Source: Halochromatium glycolicum | GTDB lineage: Bacteria; Pseudomonadota; Gammaproteobacteria; Chromatiales; Chromatiaceae | DNA: 64,000 nt | Direction of reading: 5' to 3' | NCBI RefSeq assembly: GCF_016584085.1 | Contig: NZ_NRSJ01000028.1 | Coordinates: 1-64,000, forward strand | In this document: positions 22,198 to 30,520 of the stretch, one piece after another | How positions within the stretch are numbered: the first letter of the stretch is position 1 | Layout: the number at the start of each line of letters is the position of its first letter | Translations under genes and position numbers: made by a program | The notes under the pieces: model-generated | The model's input: only the letters and a program-made list of their open reading frames with translations | What the model was told of the DNA's origin: nothing | Databases searched by the model: none

Positions 22198-22313
22198 TCG
22201 GACCGCCCTCGCGCCACTGCGCGGATCAGCCATTGCGCCTGTGCACGCCCTGCAAGGGCCTGCAGCCGCGCTTGAAGAGGGCCTCCGCCCGGCGCTGTCA
22301 TCGACGCCTTCAT
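22194..22313 (-). pseudogene. 39-codon ORF in the murE position, probable murE deletion remnant
   Basis: Between ftsI and murF, where murE normally lies, only this short ORF is found. Its ATG overlaps the ftsI stop by four bases (ATGA) and its stop overlaps a murF ATG by four bases (ATGA), exactly as a real murE would be coupled. The first 22 residues (MKASMTAPGGGPLQARLQAL onward) could be a MurE N-terminus. The last 16 ([16 protein letters not shown]) could follow the SDR-like end of a MurE C-terminus. An in-frame internal deletion is therefore likely. The resemblance is by eye and weak. A true small protein or an assembly collapse is also possible. Confidence 0.5.
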
Positions 22314-24085
22314 CGCCCCGTCTCCGCGCTAGAGGTCAGGATCAGCGGATGCTTGGGGTCGTCAGGCGGTATGCTGTAAAGACGCAACGCAGCCGGCATC
22401 ACATTGGCAAAGGTGGGTGCCGCGACCAGACCTCCGTAGTAATCCTCTCCGCCTGGCTCGTCGATCATCACCACCATGACGAAACGCGGCTGGCTGACTG
22501 GAGCCATGCCGACGAAGACCGATTGGTATTTGCCGTCGACATAGCCCTGCGGGGTTGCCTTCTTCGCGGTGCCGGTCTTGCCCGCGACCCGGTAGCCGGG
22601 GATCGCCGCTCGGCGGGCCGTGCCGTCCTGAGACACCACGGCCTCCAGCATGAGCCTGACGCTCTTGGCTGTTTCCGCCGCGAAGACGCGCTCACCCTCC
22701 GGGACGCGGTCCCGTCTGAACAGGGTGATCGGGCGACTGATGCCATCCGCTGCGAGGATGGCGTAGGCCTGGGCCAGCTGCAGAGTGGTGACGTTCAGAC
22801 CGTAGCCGAAGGCAAGGGTCGCGTGCTCAAAGTCTGACCAGCCATCGTAGTGCGGGAGAAAGCCGGTCCGTTCGCCTGGGAAGCCGGCCTCCGTCTTTGA
22901 CCCGAAGCCAATACGCCGATACAGATGCCAAAGGACCGATTGATCCATCTGTTGGGCGATCTTGACGATGCCGACATTGCTCGACTTGGCGATGATGCTG
23001 GTGGTATCGAGTTGGCCAAGGTTGCGGTAATCGCGCACGCGGTTGCGACCTACGCGCAAGAAGCCCGGGTCGGTGTCGATCCGGGTGTGCGGATGCACGA
23101 CGCCGCGCTCGAGGGCGGCGGCGACCACGAAGGGTTTGATCGTCGAGCCGGGCTCAAGCACATCGGTCAGCGCGCGGTTGCGGCGCTGCTCGGCTGACTC
23201 GCGCCGGGGCTGGTTGGGGTTGAACGAGGGTTGGTTGACCAGTGCGAGGATCTCGCCGGTACGCACGTCCAGCAGCACTGCCGAGCCGCCGACGGCCCGA
23301 TGCGTCTCGACGGCGCGCTTGAGCTCGCGGTAGGCGAGAAACTGTAGGCGCTGATCGACGCTGAGCACGATGTCCTCGCCGTGGGCGGGTGCGCGCAACT
23401 GCTCGACCTCTTCGACGATGCGTCGATGGCCATCCTGGATCACACGCCGTTTGCCGGGAGTGGCCTGGAGCTCGTCGTTGCGCATCAGCTCGATGCCTTC
23501 CTGCCCTTGATCATCGATCCCGGTGAACCCGATGAGCTGGGCAAAGATCTCGCCGCCCGGATAGAAACGGCGATATTCGGTCTCCATGCCGATGCCGCCG
23601 AGCCGATAGGTTTCGACGACGTCCTCGACAGCGCGCGCGCAATAGGGCTCGACCCGGCGCTTCAGGTACATGTAACGGCGCCCTTTCTCGGCGTCATCGC
23701 GAATCCTGGCTGCGACCTCGGCCTGCGGCTCCTCGAGCGCACGCGCGAGCGATGCGAGGGCGTCAGGGCGCTCGATCAGCAACTGCGGATCGGCCCAGAT
23801 GGTCGAGACCGCGGTGCTCATTGCCAGCGGCTCGTTGTGGCGGTCCATGATGACGCCCCGTCTGGCCGGGATCTCGCGGTCGCGTAGGAAACGCTTCGCT
23901 CCTTGATTCTTGAGGAAGTCGGTCTCGACGACTTGGCGATAGAAGGCGCTTGCCGTGACGGACGCGAACGCCGTCAAGAGCAGCAGTCCCACGACCAGGC
24001 GTCTGCGGGTAAAACGCGGTGCCCGAGCGGTCGCACGGTCGGTTGGCCGGGCGTGAGAGGTGCGTTGGAAGTCAGCCCTAGTCAT
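22310..24085 (-). CDS. ftsI: septal transpeptidase FtsI (penicillin-binding protein 3)
   Basis: FtsI cross-links septal peptidoglycan in the periplasm and works with FtsW. The start at 24085 (MTRADFQ) overlaps ftsL by eight bases and gives 591 residues. One N-terminal membrane helix (RRLVVGLLLLTAFASVTASAF) is followed by the pedestal domain beginning RGVIMDRHNEPLA and the transpeptidase domain. That domain has the catalytic Ser in PGSTIKPF, SSN in AKSSNVGIVKIA and the KTGT box in VAGKTGTAKK. A further 12 upstream codons (to 24121) are not conserved. Confidence 0.97.
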   Translation of the reverse strand: MTRADFQRTSHARPTDRATARAPRFTRRRLVVGLLLLTAFASVTASAFYRQVVETDFLKNQGAKRFLRDREIPARRGVIMDRHNEPLAMSTAVSTIWADPQLLIERPDALASLARALEEPQAEVAARIRDDAEKGRRYMYLKRRVEPYCARAVEDVVETYRLGGIGMETEYRRFYPGGEIFAQLIGFTGIDDQGQEGIELMRNDELQATPGKRRVIQDGHRRIVEEVEQLRAPAHGEDIVLSVDQRLQFLAYRELKRAVETHRAVGGSAVLLDVRTGEILALVNQPSFNPNQPRRESAEQRRNRALTDVLEPGSTIKPFVVAAALERGVVHPHTRIDTDPGFLRVGRNRVRDYRNLGQLDTTSIIAKSSNVGIVKIAQQMDQSVLWHLYRRIGFGSKTEAGFPGERTGFLPHYDGWSDFEHATLAFGYGLNVTTLQLAQAYAILAADGISRPITLFRRDRVPEGERVFAAETAKSVRLMLEAVVSQDGTARRAAIPGYRVAGKTGTAKKATPQGYVDGKYQSVFVGMAPVSQPRFVMVVMIDEPGGEDYYGGLVAAPTFANVMPAALRLYSIPPDDPKHPLILTSSAETGR

Positions 24086-24377
24086 TGGCGGTGACCTCAA
24101 CCACACGGAGCTCGCCGGCACGCGGGAGGTGCATCTTCAACGAGCGTCTTGCGGTCTGCTCCACGCGTGTGTGGGTACTCATTGCGGCCTCCTCGATACG
24201 CAGTCGGCCCCATTCGACGTCGAGCGCGTCACGCGCAGCGCGCACCGCCTGCAGGTCGACGAATTCGCTCCGCGTCAGATACTTGACATAGACGACGGCC
24301 GTTGCGCTGGCGACGACCGCCAGGCCGAGTAGGCCGATCCCGAGGAGTTGCGCGACGCCCCAACCGCTCGTGTTCAT
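24078..24377 (-). CDS. ftsL: cell division protein FtsL
   Basis: FtsL is a small bitopic protein that forms a complex with FtsB and FtsQ and activates FtsWI. The 99-residue sequence has a single membrane helix (LLGIGLLGLAVVASATAVVYV) and a periplasmic heptad region with a leucine/alanine pattern. It ends in the ARRSLKMHLPRAGELRVVEV segment typical of FtsL, where the LKM...P pattern is conserved. It overlaps rsmH by four bases and ftsI by eight. Confidence 0.93.
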   Translation of the reverse strand: MNTSGWGVAQLLGIGLLGLAVVASATAVVYVKYLTRSEFVDLQAVRAARDALDVEWGRLRIEEAAMSTHTRVEQTARRSLKMHLPRAGELRVVEVTAND

Positions 24378-25306
24378 GGGCAGCGCTCCGCGACGCGCAT
24401 GACCGCGCTTCGGGCACGCGGGTTCAGTGCGATCTCGGATGCATCCGGATGGATGGCGCGGCCGAGCACGCGCAACCGGCGGGGCAGCTCGTTGTCGCGC
24501 ACCGGCACCCCTTTGGGTATCGCCGTCCCTTGCGCCTGCTCGCGGATGAAGCGCTTAACGATCCGATCTTCGAGCGAGTGAAAGCTGATCACGACGAGCC
24601 GGCCGCCGCCAGCGAGCAGGTCACAGACCTCGGCCAGGAAGGCGCGCAGCTCATCGAGCTCGTTGTTGATCCTGATTCGGATGGCCTGAAAGCTGCGTGT
24701 GGCCGGATGCTTGCCCGGCTCGCGCGTTGGCACGCTGCGCTCGATCAGTGCGGCGAGCTGGCCGGTCCTGGTGATGGCGTCCGCCGAGCGCGCCGCGACG
24801 ATGGCGCGTGCAATTCGGCGCGCGAAACGCTCTTCGCCAAGCTCTTTTAAGACCTGCGCGATCTCCTGCTCGCCCGCTGCTGCAAGCCAGGCCGCGGCGG
24901 TGGGTCCAGCGCCGGGGTCCATGCGCATATCGAGCGGTGCGTCCTGATTGAAGCTGAAGCCGCGCTCGGCGGCGTCGAGCTGTGGCGATGAGACACCGAG
25001 ATCGAGCAGGACGCCGCTGATGCGGCCCGCCCAGCCGCGCGCACGCGCAAGGCTGGGCAGCGCTGTGTAGCGCGCTTGTTCCAATTCAAACCGCGAGTCG
25101 TTCTGGGCGAGCACCGCGCCAGCATCGACGGCCTCAGGATCACGGTCCACAGCCAAGAGCCGCCCAGCGGTGCCAAGTCGGTCTAACACCGCGCGCGCAT
25201 GACCGCCGCGGCCGAAGGTACCGTCGAGATAGATGCCATCTGCTTTGACTGCCAACGCTTGCATGCTCTCTGCCAATAGAACCGGTTTGTGCTCGTGCGA
25301 CGTCAT
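24374..25306 (-). CDS. rsmH: 16S rRNA m4C1402 methyltransferase RsmH (MraW)
   Basis: RsmH methylates N4 of C1402 in 16S rRNA using SAM. The start at 25306 (MTSHEHKPVLLAESM) fits the family N-terminus and gives 310 residues. An ATG at 25342 with a better GGAAG ribosome-binding site would add 12 residues. Motifs: DGTFGRGGHARAVL (SAM loop), AVDRDPEAV, LDLGVSSPQLD, RGFSFNQDAPLDMRMDP and the C-terminal SFHSLEDRIVKRF. It is the second gene of the dcw operon. Confidence 0.96.
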   Translation of the reverse strand: MTSHEHKPVLLAESMQALAVKADGIYLDGTFGRGGHARAVLDRLGTAGRLLAVDRDPEAVDAGAVLAQNDSRFELEQARYTALPSLARARGWAGRISGVLLDLGVSSPQLDAAERGFSFNQDAPLDMRMDPGAGPTAAAWLAAAGEQEIAQVLKELGEERFARRIARAIVAARSADAITRTGQLAALIERSVPTREPGKHPATRSFQAIRIRINNELDELRAFLAEVCDLLAGGGRLVVISFHSLEDRIVKRFIREQAQGTAIPKGVPVRDNELPRRLRVLGRAIHPDASEIALNPRARSAVMRVAERCP

Positions 25307-25380
25307 TGCTTGCGTAGTTCCCTCGCGCGGCGGCGTGGGCATGGTCTTCCGCGGGGAGACCGTTGGTTTCGTTTTGTCCG

Positions 25381-25833
25381 CTAGAACGAGAACGACGCTG
25401 TCTCCGGGTTTTCAGCCAGGCGCGAGAGGTCGACCTCCTCGGCTTCCTTGATCGTGGCCTGCCAAGCGGCCTCATCCCAGACCTCGAAGCGGTTGACCAT
25501 GCCGACCAGGGCGACGCGCTTATCCAACGACGCGTATTCGCGCTGCGCTGGCGTCAGCAGCACCCGCCCCTGTGCATCCATCTCCACATCGTTGGCGTAG
25601 CCGATGAGTAAACGCTGCAATGCAGTGGTTTCCTTGAGGTGTGCCGGCATTGCGTTGAGCTTGCGTTCGAGCTCGGCGAAACCGGGCTCCGGATAGATCA
25701 GTAGGCAGCGCTGCGGGTGGGCGGTGATCACGAGGTGGGAATCACAGAGATGCGCAAGCCGTTCGCGCTGGCGCGACGGGATCGCGAGACGCCCTTTGGC
25801 GTCGAGGTTGAGAAATTGTGTCCCCCGAAACAT
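25381..25833 (-). CDS. mraZ: transcriptional regulator MraZ
   Basis: MraZ is the AbrB-like regulator that represses the dcw operon by binding TGGG-type repeats at its own promoter. The 150-residue protein has two tandem SpoVT/AbrB-like domains: FRGTQFLNLDAKGRLAIPSR at residues 2-21, and DVEMDAQGRVLLTPAQREYA around 82-101, each with the DxxGR motif. It is the first gene of the operon. Three TGGRR boxes at 10-base intervals lie directly after the -10, which supports autoregulation. A purine-rich GAGGGGGG precedes the ATG. Confidence 0.97.
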   Translation of the reverse strand: MFRGTQFLNLDAKGRLAIPSRQRERLAHLCDSHLVITAHPQRCLLIYPEPGFAELERKLNAMPAHLKETTALQRLLIGYANDVEMDAQGRVLLTPAQREYASLDKRVALVGMVNRFEVWDEAAWQATIKEAEEVDLSRLAENPETASFSF

Positions 25834-25863
25834 GACCGGCCCCCCTCAGGCGGTCATCCCCCC

Positions 25864-25893
25864 TAAAACTCCACCTTCCCCCACTTTTTTCCA
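25864..25893 (-). promoter_or_regulatory. MraZ operator: three TGGRR boxes at 10-base spacing
   Basis: On the minus strand TGGAAAAAAG, TGGGGGAAGG and TGGAGTTTTA follow each other without gaps, giving three TGG(A/G)(A/G) boxes exactly one helical turn apart. Known MraZ sites are TGGG repeats of this spacing upstream of mraZ. The array begins right after the -10 and covers the expected transcription start, a repressing position. Confidence 0.8.
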
Positions 25894-25922
25894 ATGTTAA
25901 GAGGGGGGGCTGCTGCGGTCAA
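25894..25922 (-). promoter_or_regulatory. sigma-70 promoter of the mra/dcw operon
   Basis: TTGACC (25917-25922) and TAACAT (25894-25899) are separated by exactly 17 bases on the minus strand. The -35 matches five of six consensus bases. The 115 bases upstream are unusually AT-rich for this sequence and could serve as an UP element. This promoter is expected to drive mraZ through the cell-wall genes. Confidence 0.75.
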
Positions 25923-26217
25923 GCCGCTGACTCAGATTTTTTCTTTGCATGACAAGGCAATTAGGAGACTTTTCAAACGTTGTTTTTAACCTGCGATTAA
26001 CCTTGTTTTTCTGAGACCTAGCGCGCTTCGTTCAATCAGGCGCTGACATACCGGCCCTACTGGCTTGGATGAAAGGGGCCGAAGGAGAGTCTTTGGCGCG
26101 AGGAGAGGCAACCGAATTCCCTTATGAGAGAACCGGTTGCGGCGGACTCTTTGAGTGGTGCCTATAATCGGCCGGAAGGAGGCAGCGCGGAATCCAGTCG
26201 CCGATCTGGGACTGCTC

Positions 26218-26380
26218 TTAGGCGATTTCTGTCAAAGCTCATACCGCCTTGCTGGTCTTTTCGCTCGCCTTCTTCGTCGCGCCGCCGGTCACATAGCCCG
26301 GCTATGCTCCCGGCGACGCTCCTCGAAGGCAAACGAACATCCTGCACAATTCGGTACGAGCTTTTCCGGCAATCGCCTTA
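26218..26380 (+). repeat. 163-bp nested-palindrome repeat, copy C
   Basis: Forward copy of the element also found at 6412, 7617 and 59890. It lies between the mraZ promoter region and the 3' end of the CIA30 gene. It differs from copy B at two or three bases in the variable spot and the CCTGCACAATT segment. Its outermost bases are TT...TA instead of TA...AA. The 175 bases between the mra promoter region and this repeat (26041-26217) hold nothing I can support, apart from an isolated TATAAT at 26163. Confidence 0.92.
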
Positions 26381-26435
26381 GCGCCCCCTGTTACCGGCCA
26401 CTGCTATGGCAGTGGCCGAACAGAGGCCTGTCGGC

Positions 26436-27017
26436 CTACTGTGCAGGTGGGTCTTGGTAGAAACCGATCTCGGCGATGCAGATGTCGGCGGACATCGCGC
26501 GTCCGATGGCGACGATGCCGAGGCGTTTGAGCCGCGCCGGATCGAGTGCCGGCACGAGCCGATGAGGATGGAAGGAGGCGAACGGCAGTCGATGCTCCTG
26601 CCACGCTGGTCCGGCCGTCATTGTCGCGCGGTAGGATTGCCAAGGAAGTCGCGTCGCGGGGGTCTTCAGGTGGACGTTGTACTCGGCATCGTTACCGCGC
26701 GCAACGAGGCGCACGCCATCGAATGCGCTGGCGTCGAGCAGGCCGGACCGACTGAGATCGAGATTGATCTGTACGAAGCCGCCGTTGTTCTCGAGACTGA
26801 CGGCTCCACTCAGACAGAGTGCTCGTTGGCCGTCGACACTGCGGCGCTGCATCCGTGCATCGGAGACGCCGCCCATCACGCGATCGGTGACGAGGCGCCA
26901 ATCGGTGCCGAGCCGCGAGGATGACGACTCGTCGTTGAAGTCGTCGATGAGGCCGTCGTTGTTGCCGGTCAGTGGGGCAGAGATCACGAGGAGGACGAGG
27001 GCGGCTAACTTGCGCAT
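26436..27017 (-). CDS. CIA30-family (NDUFAF1-like) protein, probably exported
   Basis: The mature part matches the CIA30 domain, named after a mitochondrial complex I assembly factor but widespread in bacteria with no settled role. The pattern includes DDFND at the start, the W.LVTDRVMGGVSDA core, NNGGFVQIN and a jelly-roll type end (IAEIGFYQDPP). A hydrophobic N-terminus (MRKLAALVLLVISAPLTG) looks like a signal peptide. I chose the ATG at 27017. A GTG two codons upstream (27023) is equally possible. It is alone on its strand between a 163-bp repeat and a divergent methyltransferase gene. Confidence 0.8.
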   Translation of the reverse strand: MRKLAALVLLVISAPLTGNNDGLIDDFNDESSSSRLGTDWRLVTDRVMGGVSDARMQRRSVDGQRALCLSGAVSLENNGGFVQINLDLSRSGLLDASAFDGVRLVARGNDAEYNVHLKTPATRLPWQSYRATMTAGPAWQEHRLPFASFHPHRLVPALDPARLKRLGIVAIGRAMSADICIAEIGFYQDPPAQ

Positions 27018-27235
27018 GACCACAGTTTGCGCAACTCGGCTGGATTGGTCCAGCGCCTGGTGAGCGTCAGCGAGTCGAGTCCTGCTGATGCGCGTCCCGA
27101 GGGGGCCGGGCAGGCCGCGGGCCGGGCCGGATCCTGACCGTTTCGTGGTCGGGGTGATAAATGGATGCGGGCGTGCTGTTCCGGCCGATGCGATACTGCG
27201 CCGATACGCTTGATGATCCGATAATGGAGCCCTTC

Positions 27236-27733
27236 ATGAACGAACCCCGTGAGCAGCCGGGCCTCGGCCGGCGCGGTGAGATGCTCGTCGCGATCCAGTT
27301 CGTGCTGATGATCGTCTTTGCAGCGACCCCGGTCTGGCAGCCGGTTCTGTCATCATCACTGCTGTCCGATCTTTGGCTGATGCGGGTGATCCTCGCGACA
27401 CCCTTTGCGCTGATCGCGCTGGCGCTCGGAGCGATGGGCTCCCACCACATCCGCGACTACCTGACGCCGCTGCCGTATCCGGTCGATCACAATCAGCTGA
27501 TCCAGCATGGCGTCTACGGGATCGTGCGCCATCCCCTCTACTCCAGCCTGCTGAGTGCAGCCTTGGCCTGGATACTGTACTCGTTGAGTCTGTCCCACCT
27601 GCTGCTTCTGATCATTGGCTTCCTGTTCTTCGATTTGAAGGCGCGCAAAGAGGAGGCCTGGCTGACGGAGCGGCATCCTGAGTATCGCGAGTACGCCCAA
27701 CGTGTCGCCAAGTTCATCCCCTATCTCTACTAG
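27236..27733 (+). CDS. isoprenylcysteine methyltransferase (ICMT/PEMT)-family membrane protein
   Basis: This 165-residue integral membrane protein has about four hydrophobic segments. The C-terminal ICMT/PEMT signature is clear: LIQHGVYGIVRHPLYSSLLS for SAM and substrate, then RKEEAWLTERHPEYREYAQRVAKFIPYLY. Such bacterial proteins are SAM-dependent methyltransferases of unknown or lipid-like substrates, since bacteria lack prenylated CaaX proteins. The ATG at 27236 is preceded by GGAG at a good distance. A longer reading (27161) has no such site. It precedes the ATP-grasp/transglutaminase pair by 150 bases. Confidence 0.82.
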   Translation: MNEPREQPGLGRRGEMLVAIQFVLMIVFAATPVWQPVLSSSLLSDLWLMRVILATPFALIALALGAMGSHHIRDYLTPLPYPVDHNQLIQHGVYGIVRHPLYSSLLSAALAWILYSLSLSHLLLLIIGFLFFDLKARKEEAWLTERHPEYREYAQRVAKFIPYLY

Positions 27734-27883
27734 CCTCTCTCCTAGTCGGAGGGCCGCTGCGGGTTGCGCCGCACGCGCGCTGGACTGGGCTGGCATGGTC
27801 GAGTGCAGCGTCGCGTCATTCCGATTCGAGGCGGGACGGAGCCCCAGGACGCTGCCGCCCGTTGAGCGGCTACGGATAGGCTG

Positions 27884-30520
27884 ATGGGACCCTCGCGTAT
27901 CCAGGCGTCCGAGACCCGGCCACTGGTGGACGGCTATCGGCCTGCCGCCGGTCAGTTCGATGAGATGCGGACCAGTGATGGCGGGCTGCGCCCGCACTGG
28001 CAGTACCTGATCGATGCCCTGCGCGCGCTCGGTGCTGACGGGATCGACGGCCGCTGGCAGGAGGCGCGGCGGCTGGTGCGCGATAATGGCGTGACCTACA
28101 ATGTCCATGGCGATCCCCAGGGTATGTCGCGGCCTTGGGAGCTGGACCCGCTGCCGCTGCTGATTCGCGGCGATGAATGGGCCAGCCTCGAGCGCGGACT
28201 GATCCAGCGCGCCGAGCTGCTGAACGCTGTGCTGTGCGACCTCTACGGCGCGCGCTCGCTGATCAAGAAGGGCGTACTGCCGCCGGAGCTGGTCGACGGG
28301 TTTCCCGGTTATCTCCTGCCCTGCTACGGCGCCCCGATGACCGATGATCGGCCGTTGGTGCTCTACGGCGCTGATCTGACCCGCGATGCGACCGGGGCCT
28401 GGCGTGTGATCGGGGATCGCACCCAGAGCCCGTCCGGCAGCGGCTATGCGCTCGAGAATCGGATCGTGCTCTCGCGCGTGATGCCGAGCGTCTTCCGCGA
28501 CAGCCATGTGCACCGGCTGGCCGGTTTCTATCGTTCGGTGCGGCGCGCGATGGGCCGAATCGCGCCGGGGCAGGATGATCACGCCCGGATCGCAGTGTTG
28601 ACCCCCGGGCCGCGCAACGAGGCCTATTTCGAGCACGCCTATCTGGCCAACTATCTCGGTTTCAGCCTGGTGCAAGGCAGCGATCTCTCGGTCCGCGACG
28701 GGGCCTTGTGGCTGCGCACCCTCGGGCGCTTGGAGCGGATCGATGCGCTGCTGCGCCGTGTGGACGATGGCCGCTGCGATCCGCTCGAGCTCAACGAGGA
28801 CTCGCTGCTTGGCGTGCCCGGGATGCTGCAGGCCGTGCGCACCGGTAACCTGGCAGTCGCGAACGCGCTCGGCAGCGGGGTGCTCGAGCATCCGGGCCTG
28901 ACCGCCTTCCTGCCGGCGCTGTGCGAGCATCTCCTCGGCGAGTCGCTGCTGCTGCCGAACCTCCAGACCTGGTGGTGCGGTCGACGCGAGGCACGTGATT
29001 TCGTGATCGCGAACCTGGATAGCTTGGTGATCAAGCCCGCCGACGGACCGGTGGGGCAGCGCTGTCTGTTCGGTGCCAAGCTCGACCGGGCGCAACGCGC
29101 CGAGCTGGTCGCGGCAATCCGACGCGAGCCGCATCGCTACGTCGCGCAGGAGCAGGTCCAGCCGTCGACGGCGCCGGCCTATATCGACGGGGCGTTGGCG
29201 CCGCGTCCCTTTGTCCTGCGCAGCTTCCTGGTCAGCGAGCAGGAGGGCTACGCGGTGATGCCGGGCGGTCTGAGCCGGATCGCGCTCGACCCCGAGACGC
29301 CGATGATCTCGAGCCAGCTCGGCGGGCTCGGCAAGGATACCTGGGTGCTCGCGAGCGAGCCCGAGCGTCAGGAGACCCTGATCGTCGCCCCGGATGCCAA
29401 TGCCCCAACCAGTTTCCCGGCGGTGGTGCAGGAGAGCGAGGTCTCGTCCCGTGTGGCCGACAACCTATTCTGGATCGGCCGTTACGCCGAGCGCGCCGAA
29501 GGTCTGGTGCGGCTGCTGCGCATCCTGATCATCCAGCTCACCGAGCGCCCCATTGTAGCCGACGAGGGAGATGCCAGCTCCTGCCTGCGTCTGTTGTTGG
29601 CGGCGCTGACCCACCAGAGCCAGACCTACCCCGGCTTCATCGGCGAGGGCGCTGAAGCGCTGTTGCAGCAGCCGGTGCCAGAGGTCCTGTCGCTGATCAG
29701 CGATCAGCGGCGAGCCGGCGCGTTGCCTCAAACCCTGCAGGCCTTGGGGCAGGCGGCTTGGTCGGTGCGTGAGCGTCTGTCCAATGACACCTGGCGGGTG
29801 ACGAACGATATCGAGCGCCGGCAGCGTCTGCTGACCCAAGTACCGCCGCGCGGTCTCGGCCGGGCGCTCGATCTGCTGGACCCGCTGATCACCTCGCTGG
29901 TCGCCTTTGCGGCGCTGACGCAGGAGAACATGACCCATAACGAGGGTTGGCATTTTCTCGAGACCGGCCGGCGCTTGGAACGCGCCTCGCATACGGCGTC
30001 GCTGCTGCGTGCGACGCTCGTCAGCGTGACGCCGGAGCCCGGCGAGTCGATCCTGATCGAGTCGGTTCTCGGGGTGACCGACAGTCTGATCACCTATCGT
30101 CGCCGGTATCAGGCCGGTACCCGGGTCGGGGCCATGTTGGACCTGGTGTTGCAGGATGAGGCGAACCCGCGCTCGGTTGCCTACCAGGTTGCGCGGTTGG
30201 CAACCTTGGTCGACGAGATGCCGAGAGACAGTCTGTCCGGGCGGCGAACACCGGCCCAACGGACGTTGCTGCGCCTGCTGACCGAGCTGCGACTGGCGGA
30301 GCTGGATCACTTGGCGCGCCCGAGCGAGGGCAGCACGCTGCGCGATGCGCTCGATGGCTTATTGGCCAATGTCGGGTCTTCGATCAGTGCGCTCTCGAAT
30401 GCGATTACGGCCCAGTATTTCCGCCACGAGGAGCAACCACACCACCTGATCGGGCAGCGTCCGGAGGCGTGCGCGGCTGCGGCGCATGGATGCCGCGCAG
30501 ACGAGGCAGGAGGGGGCTGA
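27884..30520 (+). CDS. circularly permuted ATP-grasp protein fused to an alpha-E domain
   Basis: The protein has 878 residues. The first 480 or so match the circularly permuted ATP-grasp family (DUF404/DUF407): VTYNVHGDPQGMSRPWELD, RAELLNAVLCDLYG, LENRIVLSRV, ELNEDSLLGVPGM and VIKPADGPVGQ. The rest is an alpha-helical 'alpha-E' (DUF403) domain beginning SRVADNLFWIGRYAERAEG near residue 525. In many genomes these are two adjacent genes; here they are one chain. ATP-grasp chemistry suggests amide or peptide bond formation, but no substrate is established for this family. It overlaps the transglutaminase gene by one base (TGATG), which shows tight coupling. Confidence 0.9.
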   Translation: MGPSRIQASETRPLVDGYRPAAGQFDEMRTSDGGLRPHWQYLIDALRALGADGIDGRWQEARRLVRDNGVTYNVHGDPQGMSRPWELDPLPLLIRGDEWASLERGLIQRAELLNAVLCDLYGARSLIKKGVLPPELVDGFPGYLLPCYGAPMTDDRPLVLYGADLTRDATGAWRVIGDRTQSPSGSGYALENRIVLSRVMPSVFRDSHVHRLAGFYRSVRRAMGRIAPGQDDHARIAVLTPGPRNEAYFEHAYLANYLGFSLVQGSDLSVRDGALWLRTLGRLERIDALLRRVDDGRCDPLELNEDSLLGVPGMLQAVRTGNLAVANALGSGVLEHPGLTAFLPALCEHLLGESLLLPNLQTWWCGRREARDFVIANLDSLVIKPADGPVGQRCLFGAKLDRAQRAELVAAIRREPHRYVAQEQVQPSTAPAYIDGALAPRPFVLRSFLVSEQEGYAVMPGGLSRIALDPETPMISSQLGGLGKDTWVLASEPERQETLIVAPDANAPTSFPAVVQESEVSSRVADNLFWIGRYAERAEGLVRLLRILIIQLTERPIVADEGDASSCLRLLLAALTHQSQTYPGFIGEGAEALLQQPVPEVLSLISDQRRAGALPQTLQALGQAAWSVRERLSNDTWRVTNDIERRQRLLTQVPPRGLGRALDLLDPLITSLVAFAALTQENMTHNEGWHFLETGRRLERASHTASLLRATLVSVTPEPGESILIESVLGVTDSLITYRRRYQAGTRVGAMLDLVLQDEANPRSVAYQVARLATLVDEMPRDSLSGRRTPAQRTLLRLLTELRLAELDHLARPSEGSTLRDALDGLLANVGSSISALSNAITAQYFRHEEQPHHLIGQRPEACAAAAHGCRADEAGGG

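Noticed and set aside
20794-22275. 493-codon plus-strand ORF antisense to murF
   Set aside because: Long antisense ORFs are common in GC-rich genes; murF motifs on the other strand are complete.
26163-26168. TATAAT before repeat copy C as a promoter for a repeat-derived RNA
   Set aside because: No acceptable -35 at 16-18 bases and the other copies have no such hexamer at the same distance.
27356-29134. 592-codon minus-strand ORF
   Set aside because: It is antisense to both the ICMT gene and the ATP-grasp gene, which show clear motifs.
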